64,000 nt of DNA. Source: UBA5109 sp964606735. Its GTDB lineage: Bacteria > Pseudomonadota > Gammaproteobacteria > Pseudomonadales > Pseudohongiellaceae. The translations under genes and the position numbers were made by a program. Positions 36,224-45,455 of this stretch are shown here, in pieces; position 1 is the first letter of the stretch, and the number at the start of each line of letters is the position of its first letter. The DNA is taken from contig CAZSHI010000003.1 in assembly GCA_964606735.1 (NCBI GenBank), positions 1-64,000 of the forward strand, given 5' to 3'. The notes below the pieces were generated by a model. The model did no database searches. It had not been told where the DNA came from and saw only the letters and a list, made by a program, of their open reading frames with translations.

Positions 36224-37711
36224 TCAGGTGAAATCAATCACTGTTGTCAGCACTTCCCGGCTCATCGCCCCTTCCATGGCTTCGCGCATCTGCTCTGGTC
36301 CATATACACGGCCAATCATGGCTTTGGCATCGAACAAGCCACGCTCGACCAGGCTGATAAATTTGGGCAAATCACTCAGTACATTCAGTCCAGGGAAATT
36401 TCCACCGGTTATGGTCTTGTTGCTCCAGGCCACCAGGCGTGAATTGACATTGCCTCGCGGGAATCCTGCACTGGTGACATATCCTCCAGGACGGACTGAG
36501 GCATAAACCTGCTCGAAAATATTCACATCCTCAGGGGCCATCTCAACACCTGGGGCATGCGGATACTGTGAGGTCGCAGTGGCCTCAACAGCGTACAGGG
36601 CGCCATGTTGCCGTTCACCCAGGTAGTGCCGCTTATAGCCGCCGTTATCGTCGACCTCATCGGGGGTAAGCGCCATGACCGCATCAACCAGACCACTCTC
36701 ACTATAATCATTGGGATCCAGTACGTGTGTGGCGCCCATTTGCATAGCCAGTTCCCGGCGATAGGAAATCGGGTCAATGCCGATAATCTTTTCTGCACCC
36801 TGGATTCTGGCGCCCTGCACGGCACCCATACCCAGCGGCCCCAGCCCATAAATCACCACATCGGAGCCTACTTCAATCGGGTGTTTGACAGTCGTGATAC
36901 CCAGACCAACAGCCGGTGCACAGATTAACATCGACAGTTCATCGGCTGGCAGATCGGTAAAGACCGGCACCACCCATTCTTCATCGGCGATCAGAATTTC
37001 AGAATGACCGGCCGGCCCCATCACTGGCGCAGTCAAATACACCGGCGTGCCGTCAGACATGGTCGCTGAGGAAAGTGCCGGCAGGCGCACCACACAGTTA
37101 TCACCATTACCACGCAGGCATTGCCCGCATAAACCACAATTGGGTGTGGCCGAAAGAATCACACGATCACCGACCCGCACTCTTTTCACCGCTGAGCCTA
37201 CTTCGATAACACGACCAACACCGCCATGTCCGGCGACCACGGCATTGTCCTGAAAACGGGAGCGGTTGAGCTGGTAGGCCGCTGAGTAACAGACCTGCAC
37301 CGCTTCATTCTGGATCACCACCTGCAGGGGATGAATCGGTTTCAGGGTCAAGGTCTCCATAGTAAGCGAATCCTGATAGCTAACCTGGGCTCGAAACTGC
37401 ATGCCGGCGGTACGACTGCTTGTTTGTCTTTCTGCAGCAATTTCGGCAGCAGCCTGCTCAGAGACATCCTCGCCGCGACCCCAGAAAATAACTTCATGCT
37501 CCTGGAAGGTTTGAGCTCCCGCGGGAGGGGTATAACTGCTCTGCTGCCCTGAACTGTTTGCCCCCTGCTGCGCCAGGGCAGACTGGGCAGACAGGCTTGA
37601 AGCACCGCCTGCAAGAATAGCCGCAGCACCACCTTTTAATAAACGACGCCTGGACAAACCGGCATTGATGAATTGTCTGGGCTGATCCGGATGATCACCA
37701 CAAATACACAT
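36224..37711 (-). CDS. Tat-exported zinc-binding alcohol dehydrogenase-like protein
   Basis: A 495-residue medium-chain dehydrogenase/reductase. The start is the ATG at 37711, with AGGAGG five bases upstream. SRRRLLKGGAAAILAGG is a twin-arginine signal near residue 20, ending near SALAQQ. The structural zinc is given by CGLCGQCLRGNGDNC, and VIYGLGPLGMGAVQGARIQG is the nucleotide motif. Where the family has GHExxG for the catalytic site, this protein has GHGGVG near residue 160, so a catalytic-site Glu is missing. Family members use NAD(P), which is not found in the periplasm unless bound before export; Tat export of folded protein would allow this. Substrate unknown. Confidence 0.85.
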   Translation of the reverse strand: MCICGDHPDQPRQFINAGLSRRRLLKGGAAAILAGGASSLSAQSALAQQGANSSGQQSSYTPPAGAQTFQEHEVIFWGRGEDVSEQAAAEIAAERQTSSRTAGMQFRAQVSYQDSLTMETLTLKPIHPLQVVIQNEAVQVCYSAAYQLNRSRFQDNAVVAGHGGVGRVIEVGSAVKRVRVGDRVILSATPNCGLCGQCLRGNGDNCVVRLPALSSATMSDGTPVYLTAPVMGPAGHSEILIADEEWVVPVFTDLPADELSMLICAPAVGLGITTVKHPIEVGSDVVIYGLGPLGMGAVQGARIQGAEKIIGIDPISYRRELAMQMGATHVLDPNDYSESGLVDAVMALTPDEVDDNGGYKRHYLGERQHGALYAVEATATSQYPHAPGVEMAPEDVNIFEQVYASVRPGGYVTSAGFPRGNVNSRLVAWSNKTITGGNFPGLNVLSDLPKFISLVERGLFDAKAMIGRVYGPEQMREAMEGAMSREVLTTVIDFT

Positions 37712-37824
37712 AGGCACCTCCTGCTCTTGGCTGACTTCTACCTTCGAAGCAGCCTGAATGGTTTCGCTGCCAGCTAAGTTCTCTCAAAAAAAGGTGCTTG
37801 GCAAGCTGAAGAATAGCTTTTCAA

Positions 37825-38907
37825 TCAAGGTGCTCTCTCAAAAGGCCAGGCACCGGAAACATGCACTTCGGATACCTGGGTGGCCAGCCCCTGCTCATTG
37901 ACAGAAAACACAAAGCCCAGGCCACAGACACAGTCAAAAGCCGTTTCAGATTGTGCTACCAGACGAGACCTCACAGACGGTGTATTACCGCCAGTTCCCG
38001 AATAAGGAGGCGTCCTGATAAGGACTAACTCACCGTCTTCCAAAATGAATTCTAAATTGGTAAAGGTCCCGAGCCAGACGCCCTGATAGGTGCCGACATA
38101 GTTTTCCAGAATTTCCAGGGGAACCTCTACGTTGCTGCTTTCAGCCTGTTCAAATTGCCCCGCCCAATTGGCGCTGAGCCCTCGCTGATTTTCATTACAG
38201 ACAACTTCAAGCAACTCGGTATCAGCCCTGAAGCTAAGATCAATATTGGCCTGCACTGGTTCGGTGAAGGTACCCGGGTCATCGTAGTTCACTTGCAATT
38301 CTATATGCCCGAAATTCACCCGCCGGTAACGTTCAGTGATACGTAATTGCTCGGTATGTGGCAGGCCATCGCGGTGCAGCCAGGTGAGATTATTGAAGCC
38401 GTTGCTTTCCACCACCAGTGTGTCACCTTCCCAATGAGCAACGGAATAACCTTCCCAGGTCGGGAAAGGGCTCTCTTCGAGTTCCCGGCCATCCACATGA
38501 ATCTGGCGATACGTCATGTCTTCATAAAGAATGGCCATGAATGACGGATGCTGAACAAAACGGCGTAATCCGGAGGCTCCGGTGCCAGCTGGATAAACTC
38601 CCGGCCCGCTGGGCAGACAGGCAAAACGCGGATCTCCGGCATAAAAATTTCGTTCATTCCTGTCCATGGCCTCTCGCGCCCAGGCTTGAATCTTGTCCGG
38701 ATCATACAGACTGCCACTGGCATCCGAAGGAAGCCATAATCCGCTCAGGTCAGGACGCCCATCCGCCATCATTGGCGTTGGAGCATTCAGATCCGGCGAC
38801 CCATCCGGGAGTCGGGGTATGCCTGGCGTCTGCAGTGAAAACCATTGCGCACTGAGTTGTGTGCTCAGGAGAATTAACAATATAAGTGATGTTTGCCGCT
38901 TGAACAT
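37825..38907 (-). CDS. Exported DSGxW-type protein of unknown function
   Basis: A 360-residue exported protein; signal peptide of about 20 residues ending QLSAQ. The mature start has repeated PDLxxP/PDLSGLW units (DGSPDLNAP, DGRPDLSGLW) and the body has FACLPSGPG, WEGDTLVVESNGFNN and LRITERYRRVN. It belongs to a widespread uncharacterised family of secreted beta-rich proteins in acidobacteria and gammaproteobacteria. The same order of motifs appears in the C-terminal part of the protein at 45456-46535. It is divergent from a DUF6152 gene, the other half of that fusion. Confidence 0.75.
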   Translation of the reverse strand: MFKRQTSLILLILLSTQLSAQWFSLQTPGIPRLPDGSPDLNAPTPMMADGRPDLSGLWLPSDASGSLYDPDKIQAWAREAMDRNERNFYAGDPRFACLPSGPGVYPAGTGASGLRRFVQHPSFMAILYEDMTYRQIHVDGRELEESPFPTWEGYSVAHWEGDTLVVESNGFNNLTWLHRDGLPHTEQLRITERYRRVNFGHIELQVNYDDPGTFTEPVQANIDLSFRADTELLEVVCNENQRGLSANWAGQFEQAESSNVEVPLEILENYVGTYQGVWLGTFTNLEFILEDGELVLIRTPPYSGTGGNTPSVRSRLVAQSETAFDCVCGLGFVFSVNEQGLATQVSEVHVSGAWPFERAP

Positions 38908-39013
38908 GTTAGCTTGCCTAATATCGATGGTTTATTCTTATGAAGACTTAGCCTAATATTTAGCACACTAAAAGCCAAGCATATCCTGCAGTGAAAAAGA
39001 TAAAGGAATAATC

Positions 39014-39400
39014 ATGCGAACTCTTTTTTCAGCAACCTTCCTCTTAACCGGCCTGATGTGGTCTATATCCACCTTAGCACATCACTCATTTTCCCTGGAA
39101 TTTGACGTTTCCCGACCAGTGGACCTGAGTGGAGAAATCACCAATATAGAATGGACCAATCCACATGCCTGGGTTTTCATTGATGTCGAGGATGAAAGTG
39201 GCAACATACAAAACTGGGCGGTTGAATTTTTAGGTGTCCTTACTCTCATGCGCCGTGGCATGACGCCTGATACGGTCAAACCTGGTGATAGGGTCAGAAT
39301 CGTTGGCTTTGGTTCCCGCGATGGTAGCAGTACAGCTAACGCTTCTTCGTTGACCATGGTCGAATCCGGACAGGTCATGTGGTCCTCTGAAGGCAGATAA
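39014..39400 (+). CDS. Exported DUF6152 family protein
   Basis: A 128-residue exported protein with signal peptide ending STLAHHS. The domain begins AHHSFSLEFDVSRPVDLSG, continues EITNIEWTNPHAWVFIDVED and closes PGDRVRIVGFGSRDGS, the full DUF6152 pattern. The conserved His pair at the mature N-terminus and the NPH segment could bind a metal, but function is unknown. AAAGGA precedes the ATG. A second DUF6152 domain forms the N-terminal half of the 45456 protein. Confidence 0.88.
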   Translation: MRTLFSATFLLTGLMWSISTLAHHSFSLEFDVSRPVDLSGEITNIEWTNPHAWVFIDVEDESGNIQNWAVEFLGVLTLMRRGMTPDTVKPGDRVRIVGFGSRDGSSTANASSLTMVESGQVMWSSEGR

Positions 39401-39690
39401 GCCCTTCCCCATCTGATTGCCTGCCAATAATCAAAGCGCCTGAATAAACATTTCTGCCGGGGTCGGAATGCTTTATTTTATTATTAGGAAAAAAGCCTGC
39501 GCTTGCAGTGTGACATATTGTCGCACCCATGTCGCAAGGAAGCTTACAGCCAGAGAAGAACTGTGATACTAGGTGCAGATTTGCCCTATGATTCACACTC
39601 GGTTATCCAGTACTACGGTGTTCTATTTCATACTATGTGGTCGGGATTTCTCAATACCTGGCAAACTCACAAAGCAGACAAGTACTCATC

Positions 39691-40317
39691 ATGACATCTA
39701 AGATACCCAAGCAGGAACGCATCCCCATGGCTGATGAGCTAGCACTCAATACTGCCCAGAAAGAGGTCTTTGACAAGATTGTTGGGGGCAAGCGTGGCAA
39801 ACTGCTCGGCCCCTTTCGGGCACTGCTGCATTCACCGGAGCTGGCAGACCGGACACAGCTGCTGGGTGAATTTGTCCGCTATGACAGCAGCTTACCAGCT
39901 GCCCTGAGTGAACTGGCCATTCTTTGCATTGCACGCTACTGGAACTGCCGCCAGGAGTGGTCGATTCATGCCGGCTTTGCCGAAGCAGCCGGTCTGGATC
40001 CTGAAATCATTAATGCCATCTCGCAGGCCCAGGTGCCAGCTTTTGAAGATCCACTGCAAATCGCCGTTTATGAATACTGCCGCGAATTGCTGGCCTTTGG
40101 CCGACTCAGTGATACTGTCTATCGGCATGCACGGGAAGTGCTGGCAGACAGGGGACTGATCGAACTGACCGGCCTAATCGGTTATTACACCATGCTGGCC
40201 TTTACCCTGAATGCCCACCAGGTTCCTCTGGATGACAATACGGATCTCTTGACGGAACTGGAAGATGACAGCGAGAGTCTGTCACCTACCCTTCTGCCGC
40301 CGGCTATCGACAGATAG
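39691..40317 (+). CDS. Carboxymuconolactone-decarboxylase-family protein, long form
   Basis: A 208-residue AhpD-like/CMD-fold protein. MTSKIPKQERIPMADEL and GKLLGPFRALLHSPELADR match the family start, so the ATG at 39691 is preferred; an alternative ATG at 39727 has an AGGA ten bases upstream. SELAILCIARYWNCRQEWSI is the core helix pair. It has a conserved Cys but not the CxxC of AhpD peroxidases. Substrate is unknown. Transcribed alone, convergent with the transporter genes. Confidence 0.83.
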   Translation: MTSKIPKQERIPMADELALNTAQKEVFDKIVGGKRGKLLGPFRALLHSPELADRTQLLGEFVRYDSSLPAALSELAILCIARYWNCRQEWSIHAGFAEAAGLDPEIINAISQAQVPAFEDPLQIAVYEYCRELLAFGRLSDTVYRHAREVLADRGLIELTGLIGYYTMLAFTLNAHQVPLDDNTDLLTELEDDSESLSPTLLPPAIDR

Positions 40318-40356
40318 AGCGCCACACAGACAAGCGTTTAAAATTTGAAGGTATAC

Positions 40357-40509
40357 TCAGGTGTCGTCGTCTTCCGTATCAATATTGGAAGGACCGTGCA
40401 GGCTCTCTTCGGAATCAGGCGTCACTAATACCTGATAAACACACCAGATCAGCAGGCTGCTGACAAAGCCCACTGACAAAAGCATCAGTATCCAGCCACC
40501 GGTTGTCAT
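40357..40509 (-). CDS. Small membrane partner of the NSS transporter (MetS-like)
   Basis: A 50-residue protein starting MTTGGWILMLLSVGFVSSL. Its ATG overlaps the stop of the transporter gene in ATGA, so the two are coupled. One membrane helix (about residues 5-28) is followed by an acidic tail with LHGPSNIDTEDDD. Size, topology and position match the small subunits found with NSS-family transporters, of which MetS of the MetPS importer is the studied case. Likely needed for transporter function or stability. Confidence 0.82.
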   Translation of the reverse strand: MTTGGWILMLLSVGFVSSLLIWCVYQVLVTPDSEESLHGPSNIDTEDDDT

Positions 40510-42209
40510 GAGTTAAGCTCACTGCGCAGAACCGGAGCCGGCAAGCTGACACCGCATTCCGGACATTCCGTTGACAGGGTTCCCGTCAGATCAGTATCAC
40601 AGACCTCACAGGTACTGCCTTCAAGACGTTCCATCCGGCTCCAGCGGGAAACCGCCTGGCGTATCAGCAAGGCGAAGAATATGGCAACGATGATAATAAA
40701 ACCTACCGACAACTGCGCCACTGAATCCGTTGCGAGTGAATTGAAATAGTTCGCTGTTTCGGCTGTCAGCTGCTGGTAAAACCAGATGATAAATACAATG
40801 ATCAAATAGGCCGGCGAAACATATTTCAGCATAATGCCCACAAAAGACGGGACTTTTATTCCGGCGCCCTGATTGATTTCTTTCATGCCCTTGTCGATAC
40901 CCAGCACCCAGCCAAACAGAAGAACCTGGAAAGTAGCCAGCAGATAAATAGCCACATTACCTACCCAGAAATCCATGGTGTCCAGCGCCAGCAGGTTGGC
41001 GGAAAAATAGGCGACAAAAAAACTGCCGATCAGGGTAATAAAGCCAAGGATACTGACAGAGAAGCGACGACCAATCTGCAAGCCCTCTTCCAGAAAGGAA
41101 ATGGCTGGCTGCAGCATGGACAGGGAACTGGTCACAGCCGCCAGAAACAAAAGAAAGAAGAAAAGGGTGCCAATAAACTGACCCGCCGGCATCATGGCAA
41201 AGACCTGCGGCAACACCAGAAAGCCAAGCCCGAAGGTTCCCTGCCCTTCCACCCCTGCTGCTCCCAGAAATACAAAGGCTGCAGGGATGATAATCATGCC
41301 GCCGAGGGCAACCTCGCAGAATTCATTGCCGGCATTGGAGGACAGTGAGGACAGGGCGATATCATCATTGCGTTCAAGATAGCTGGCGTAGGTAATGATG
41401 ATGCCGAAACCAACAGACAGGGAAAAGAATATCTGCCCGGTTGCCACCAACCACATCTGCCCGTTCATCAGACTGCCCCAGAAATTTTCCGGGTTCCACA
41501 TCATACCAAGACCATTAACCACGTTTAACTCGGGCTCTGCCGGGTCTGGGGTTCCAAGCGTCAGAACCCTCACCAGCACCAGCAGGGCACAGGCAATCAG
41601 CAAGGGCATGGCATACAGACAGAAACGTTCAATACCACGCTGCAGTCCCTGGTATATCAGGACAAAGTTCAGAACAAAGCAAATCAGCAAGGTAATGATT
41701 GCCGGGCTGAGTCCACCGCTGAGCAAAAAGCCATCCTGCCCGGCGCCCGTGAAGGAGGTGAAAAAGTCGACATATGCCGTCTGTTCCGAGCCAAGGGACA
41801 ACTGTCCCGTTGCCATGTACCAGGCATAGGCCAGACACCAGCCTTCGATGAATACATAATACATGTAGATGATCACCGGCACGGTCATACTGATAACCCC
41901 ACCATAGGGTGCTGCAGGGTTACGCCAGATGGTGCGATAGATCCCTGGTGACGAATTAAAGCCACGGTTGCCACCAAAGCGACCCATTGACCATTCTGAC
42001 CAGGCCAGCGGGATACCGAGAATCAGCAGCGCAATAAAATAGGGAATCATGAACATGCCGCCTTCGAACTGGGCGGCCTGACCCGGAAAACGCAGGAAAT
42101 TTCCCAGTCCAACGGCGCTGCCCATGACGGCCAGAATCACCCCGATACGGGTTCCCCAACGTTCTTTTTGCTGTGGACCGGCTGGTGAAGAAATATCGAT
42201 ATCGCTCAT
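40506..42209 (-). CDS. NSS-family sodium-dependent transporter with zinc-ribbon tail
   Basis: A 567-residue neurotransmitter:sodium symporter. RIGVILAVMGSAVGLGNFLR in helix 1 is the family signature with the unwound sodium site, and QIFFSLSVGFGIIITYASYL is helix 6. About twelve helices are visible. Members import amino acids or related amines with sodium. After the last helix, the cytoplasmic tail carries CEVCDTDLTGT and TECPECGVSLP, four cysteines in a zinc-ribbon arrangement, which I do not know from characterised NSS transporters. Followed by a small MetS-like subunit gene. Confidence 0.92.
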   Translation of the reverse strand: MSDIDISSPAGPQQKERWGTRIGVILAVMGSAVGLGNFLRFPGQAAQFEGGMFMIPYFIALLILGIPLAWSEWSMGRFGGNRGFNSSPGIYRTIWRNPAAPYGGVISMTVPVIIYMYYVFIEGWCLAYAWYMATGQLSLGSEQTAYVDFFTSFTGAGQDGFLLSGGLSPAIITLLICFVLNFVLIYQGLQRGIERFCLYAMPLLIACALLVLVRVLTLGTPDPAEPELNVVNGLGMMWNPENFWGSLMNGQMWLVATGQIFFSLSVGFGIIITYASYLERNDDIALSSLSSNAGNEFCEVALGGMIIIPAAFVFLGAAGVEGQGTFGLGFLVLPQVFAMMPAGQFIGTLFFFLLFLAAVTSSLSMLQPAISFLEEGLQIGRRFSVSILGFITLIGSFFVAYFSANLLALDTMDFWVGNVAIYLLATFQVLLFGWVLGIDKGMKEINQGAGIKVPSFVGIMLKYVSPAYLIIVFIIWFYQQLTAETANYFNSLATDSVAQLSVGFIIIVAIFFALLIRQAVSRWSRMERLEGSTCEVCDTDLTGTLSTECPECGVSLPAPVLRSELNS

Positions 42210-42282
42210 AAGAACTTCTTATTATTGTCAGCCTGAAACCATACCGTCCCCGGCTGCGCATGGCAATCCCCAAAAAATATAA

Positions 42283-42310
42283 TTGTGTGAAGCCTGGGAC
42301 TCCTTATAAT
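42283..42310 (+). promoter_or_regulatory. Candidate sigma-70 promoter of the soxCD-like pair
   Basis: TTGTGT (42283-42288) and a consensus TATAAT (42305-42310) are separated by 16 bases, 44 bases before the ATG at 42355. Confidence 0.5.
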
Positions 42311-42354
42311 GTTTGCAATAAGCGTGTTAAACAAAAATAACAACAGGTCTAGCC

Positions 42355-43626
42355 ATGCAAAAAAGTAAAGAAACCAATGAGTACATCGAAGAAGTCGCCG
42401 GCAATGGATTATTGCACCGCCGTGCTTTCCTGAAAGCAGGCGCAGCCGCAGCCGGCAGTGCTACCTTTATGAGTGCCACAGCAGCGCCACCGGAGGTCGA
42501 TCCCTGGACCCAGATTCCCGGAAGACCTCCAGAAGAATATGGCAACCGCTCTCCCTTTGAAGCGGACGTGAAGCGATTAGCTGGCAGTCAGCCACCCGCG
42601 CTGGGAGCGGGTTCCTCGCGCACGCCACTGGGTGACCTGGAAGGTATTATTACACCCGGCGCCCTGCATTTTGAACGGCACCATAACGGGATTCCGGCAA
42701 TCGACCCCTCAGAACACAGACTACTTATTCATGGCCTGGTGGACCGCCCGCTGATTTTTGATCTGGATACCCTCAGCCGCTATCCGCTGGTCTCCCGCAT
42801 CCACTTTGTGGAATGTTCCGGCAACAGTGGTGCCCTTAACGCTCCTCAAGCAGCACAGGCTTCTGCCCAGGCACTTCATGGCCTGCTCTCCTGCAGTGAA
42901 TGGACGGGGGTCCCTCTTTCTGTATTGCTGGATGAGGCCGGCGTACAGGCTGAAGGGAAGTGGGTCTTGGCCGAAGGTGCCGATTCAGCATTGATGAGCC
43001 GTAGCGTACCGATGAGTAAAATTCTTGATGATGCCCTGATTGCAATCTACCAGAACGGTGAGCGTCTCAGACCCGGCAATGGTTATCCCATGCGCCTGCT
43101 GTTACCGGGTTGGGAAGGCAACATGAATGTCAAATGGCTGCGACGACTCAAGGTTACTGAAGGACCGACCATGACCAAGGACGAGACATCCAAATATACA
43201 GACCTGCTGCGCGACGGCACAGCAGAAATATTTACCTTCCCTCTGGGAGTGAAATCCGTCATTACTTCACCTTCAGGCGAACAGTCCATGCAGGGCCCCG
43301 GGCTGTACCAGATTTCCGGCCTCGCCTGGACTGGCGCCGGACGCATCCGCCGGGTTGAAGTTTCCGCTGATGGCGGCAGGACCTGGGCAGAAGCCGAACT
43401 GACTGGACCGGTGCTGGACAAGGCCCTGACCCGTTTTCGCCTGCCCTGGCGTTGGAATGGAGGGCCTGCGGTTTTGCAAAGCAGGGCTATTGATGAAAGC
43501 GGTGCTGTTCAGCCCACTCGGGAGGCACTGATGAGCCAGATCGGACCACAGCGGCGCTACCATTACCATGCTATCCAGTCCTGGCAGGTCGGTGCCAATG
43601 GGGAGGTGCATAATGTCTACGCCTAA
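42355..43626 (+). CDS. SoxC-like molybdopterin sulfite dehydrogenase subunit
   Basis: A 423-residue sulfite oxidase-family protein with a Tat signal (HRRAFLKAGAAAAGSATF). The Mo-ligand Cys lies in HFVECSGNSG near residue 163. GYPMRLLLPGWEGNMNVKWL and the C-terminal dimer domain (RRVEVSADGGRTWAEAEL) are standard. Sequence layout is that of SoxC, which works with a cytochrome (SoxD). The following cytochrome gene overlaps its end by 14 bases. No soxXYZAB genes are present, so the pair probably oxidises sulfite or another oxyanion independently of a full Sox system. Confidence 0.9.
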   Translation: MQKSKETNEYIEEVAGNGLLHRRAFLKAGAAAAGSATFMSATAAPPEVDPWTQIPGRPPEEYGNRSPFEADVKRLAGSQPPALGAGSSRTPLGDLEGIITPGALHFERHHNGIPAIDPSEHRLLIHGLVDRPLIFDLDTLSRYPLVSRIHFVECSGNSGALNAPQAAQASAQALHGLLSCSEWTGVPLSVLLDEAGVQAEGKWVLAEGADSALMSRSVPMSKILDDALIAIYQNGERLRPGNGYPMRLLLPGWEGNMNVKWLRRLKVTEGPTMTKDETSKYTDLLRDGTAEIFTFPLGVKSVITSPSGEQSMQGPGLYQISGLAWTGAGRIRRVEVSADGGRTWAEAELTGPVLDKALTRFRLPWRWNGGPAVLQSRAIDESGAVQPTREALMSQIGPQRRYHYHAIQSWQVGANGEVHNVYA

Positions 43627-44137
43627 ACATCTGTTGCTGGTTTCCTCGATTTTTTTCAGCTGTTTTTCTCTGGCACAGGAAGGCCCCGGTCTCGGTGTGC
43701 CTGCTACCCCTGAGCAGATCGCCGGTTGGGATATCAGTATTGATCCCAGCGGTGCAAACCTGCCAGCAGGATCAGGCAGTGTCGCGCAAGGTGCTGCTGT
43801 TTACATGACTTACTGTCTGGCCTGTCATGGCGAAGGTGGCCAAGGCGCCACCAATGACCGACTGGTCGGAGGACATGGCTCGCTGGCCAGTGACTCGCCG
43901 ATCAAAACCGTCGGTTCTTACTGGCCCTATGCAACCACCCTGTTTGACTACATCCGCCGGGCCATGCCCTTTACCCTGCCGGGTTCCCTGACGGATGAGC
44001 AGGCTTATGCTCTGACAGCTTATCTGCTGGAGCTCAATGGCATTATTGATGAAGATACTGTCATAAACGCACAAACCCTGCCGGCCGTCGAGATGCCCAA
44101 CCGGGATGGTTTTGTCTGGGCCTGGATCGAGGAATAA
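43613..44137 (+). CDS. SoxD-like cytochrome c subunit
   Basis: A 174-residue cytochrome c. The ATG at 43613 follows GGGGAGG and is preferred to an upstream ATG deep in the soxC-like gene. A signal peptide ends near SLAQEG. The heme motif is CLACH near residue 70, and FDYIRRAMPFTLPGSLTDEQ holds the likely axial Met, as in SoxD. It would take electrons from the molybdenum subunit in the periplasm. Confidence 0.88.
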   Translation: MSTPKHLLLVSSIFFSCFSLAQEGPGLGVPATPEQIAGWDISIDPSGANLPAGSGSVAQGAAVYMTYCLACHGEGGQGATNDRLVGGHGSLASDSPIKTVGSYWPYATTLFDYIRRAMPFTLPGSLTDEQAYALTAYLLELNGIIDEDTVINAQTLPAVEMPNRDGFVWAWIEE

Positions 44138-44146
44138 AACAGCCTA

Positions 44147-44172
44147 AGGCGCTGAGCCCATGCTCGGCGCCT
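44147..44172. terminator. Hairpin between convergent genes
   Basis: AGGCGCTGAGC (44147-44157) pairs with GCTCGGCGCCT (44162-44172) over 11 positions with one G-T pair and loop CCAT. T-rich tracts follow on both strands (TTTATT to the right, TTTTATT on the minus strand a few bases on), so it may act in both directions. Confidence 0.65.
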
Positions 44173-44197
44173 GACTTTATTAATCGGAGTGTTCTTC

Positions 44198-45232
44198 TCA
44201 GAATCCGGGATTATCCGCCGGCAGCGATGCCAGGTAGGCAGTCAGATTGATGATGTCCTCACCCGTCAGATTCTCAACCACGGCCTGCATGAGCGGCGAC
44301 CAGGTGCCGCGCCGGGTACCCTGCTGGAAATCATAAAGCTGACGTGCCAGATAACTGGGGGAGCGTGCCCGTATTGGCGGTACCAGACCGAGTCCATCCA
44401 GCCTTTCACCATGACAGATACTGCATTGCACTGTTTTACCGTTACCACCTGTGCTTGCCAGTGCCTCGCCAGCTGCCACCGCACCCACCGGGACCAGGGC
44501 ACGGAAACCTGAGCGTGGATTACGCCATAATTCTGTATCTTCCGGGTTAACTGGCATCTCTATGATGCGTTGTCCAATGGGCTCTTCTCCGGCTTCGTCG
44601 CCTTCATAAGGGATATGCAGACCGCCACGCAGATAGGTCCTGGGAACAGTATCGGTTTCCACGACTTCAATCCATTGACGCCAGTTCATCGAGGCAAAAT
44701 AATTGGCAGCTGCTTCAATTTCTGCATCGGTCATGTTTACCGCAAAGGCAATCATGTTATTGGTATTGGCTTTTTGGGTATTGGCAGAGCGTCGCAGACC
44801 GTTGCGCATGTCCTGCAGTTGCTGGATGAAATAGTCCGGCTCCAGATCTACCACGGAAGCATTCTCCGGTTTGCCCTGCCCATTGGGGTAATGGCATAGA
44901 GCACAGGCCATGATACCCGCTTCTTCACGTCCTACTGCCACGATGGATGGCATCTCGAGATGATCCTGCGGATACCAATCTGCCGGACCGAAACGGTTAC
45001 GGGCTTGAGTCAGGGTAAACTGAAAATCCGAACCTGGCAGAGAATGCAGCGAACCATCATCTTCCTCTGCAGGGAAAGCTGGAGAGATGGCATAGGCCCA
45101 GTCCATTTCTTCCAGCGTCGCCTGGGCCATGGCAGTTTGGCTGACAAGCACATTGGCCAGCAACACGATGACTAGCAGTACGAGAGGAAAAGTGCTCAAG
45201 GCACAGCGACGGGTCATGGGTACAAATGGCAT
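44198..45232 (-). CDS. Exported di-heme cytochrome c (c4-like)
   Basis: A 344-residue protein. AGGAG lies eight bases before the ATG. A signal peptide ends near TAMAQA. Heme motifs are CALCH at residues 110-114 and CSICH near residue 270. Between them IAFAVNMTDAEIEAAANYFA resembles the spacer of cytochrome c4, and each half ends in an LxxYLASL or similar helix. It is probably a periplasmic electron carrier, perhaps for the convergent sulfite dehydrogenase, to which it has no operon link. Confidence 0.87.
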   Translation of the reverse strand: MPFVPMTRRCALSTFPLVLLVIVLLANVLVSQTAMAQATLEEMDWAYAISPAFPAEEDDGSLHSLPGSDFQFTLTQARNRFGPADWYPQDHLEMPSIVAVGREEAGIMACALCHYPNGQGKPENASVVDLEPDYFIQQLQDMRNGLRRSANTQKANTNNMIAFAVNMTDAEIEAAANYFASMNWRQWIEVVETDTVPRTYLRGGLHIPYEGDEAGEEPIGQRIIEMPVNPEDTELWRNPRSGFRALVPVGAVAAGEALASTGGNGKTVQCSICHGERLDGLGLVPPIRARSPSYLARQLYDFQQGTRRGTWSPLMQAVVENLTGEDIINLTAYLASLPADNPGF

Positions 45233-45455
45233 GCTTGGAACTCCTTGGCTGGCATGTGTAACGTCAGCATCTGATGAGCGTTTATTATTATGGTCCTGCG
45301 GTAATCCCCAGCTACCGCAATTGCTGAAATGTTAACGTGCTTACCGGAGCTTTGGAAGCCCGCTGAAAGTCTGATGGCCTTCAGCAGGATTGCTGCGTCC
45401 TGGATTCAGCGCTATCTTTGGCAGTCAACACTCATGCAATCTTCAGGAGTAGCTA

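Noticed and set aside
42355..44137. A complete Sox thiosulfate-oxidation system
   Set aside because: Only SoxC- and SoxD-like subunits are found; soxXYZAB are absent from the window.
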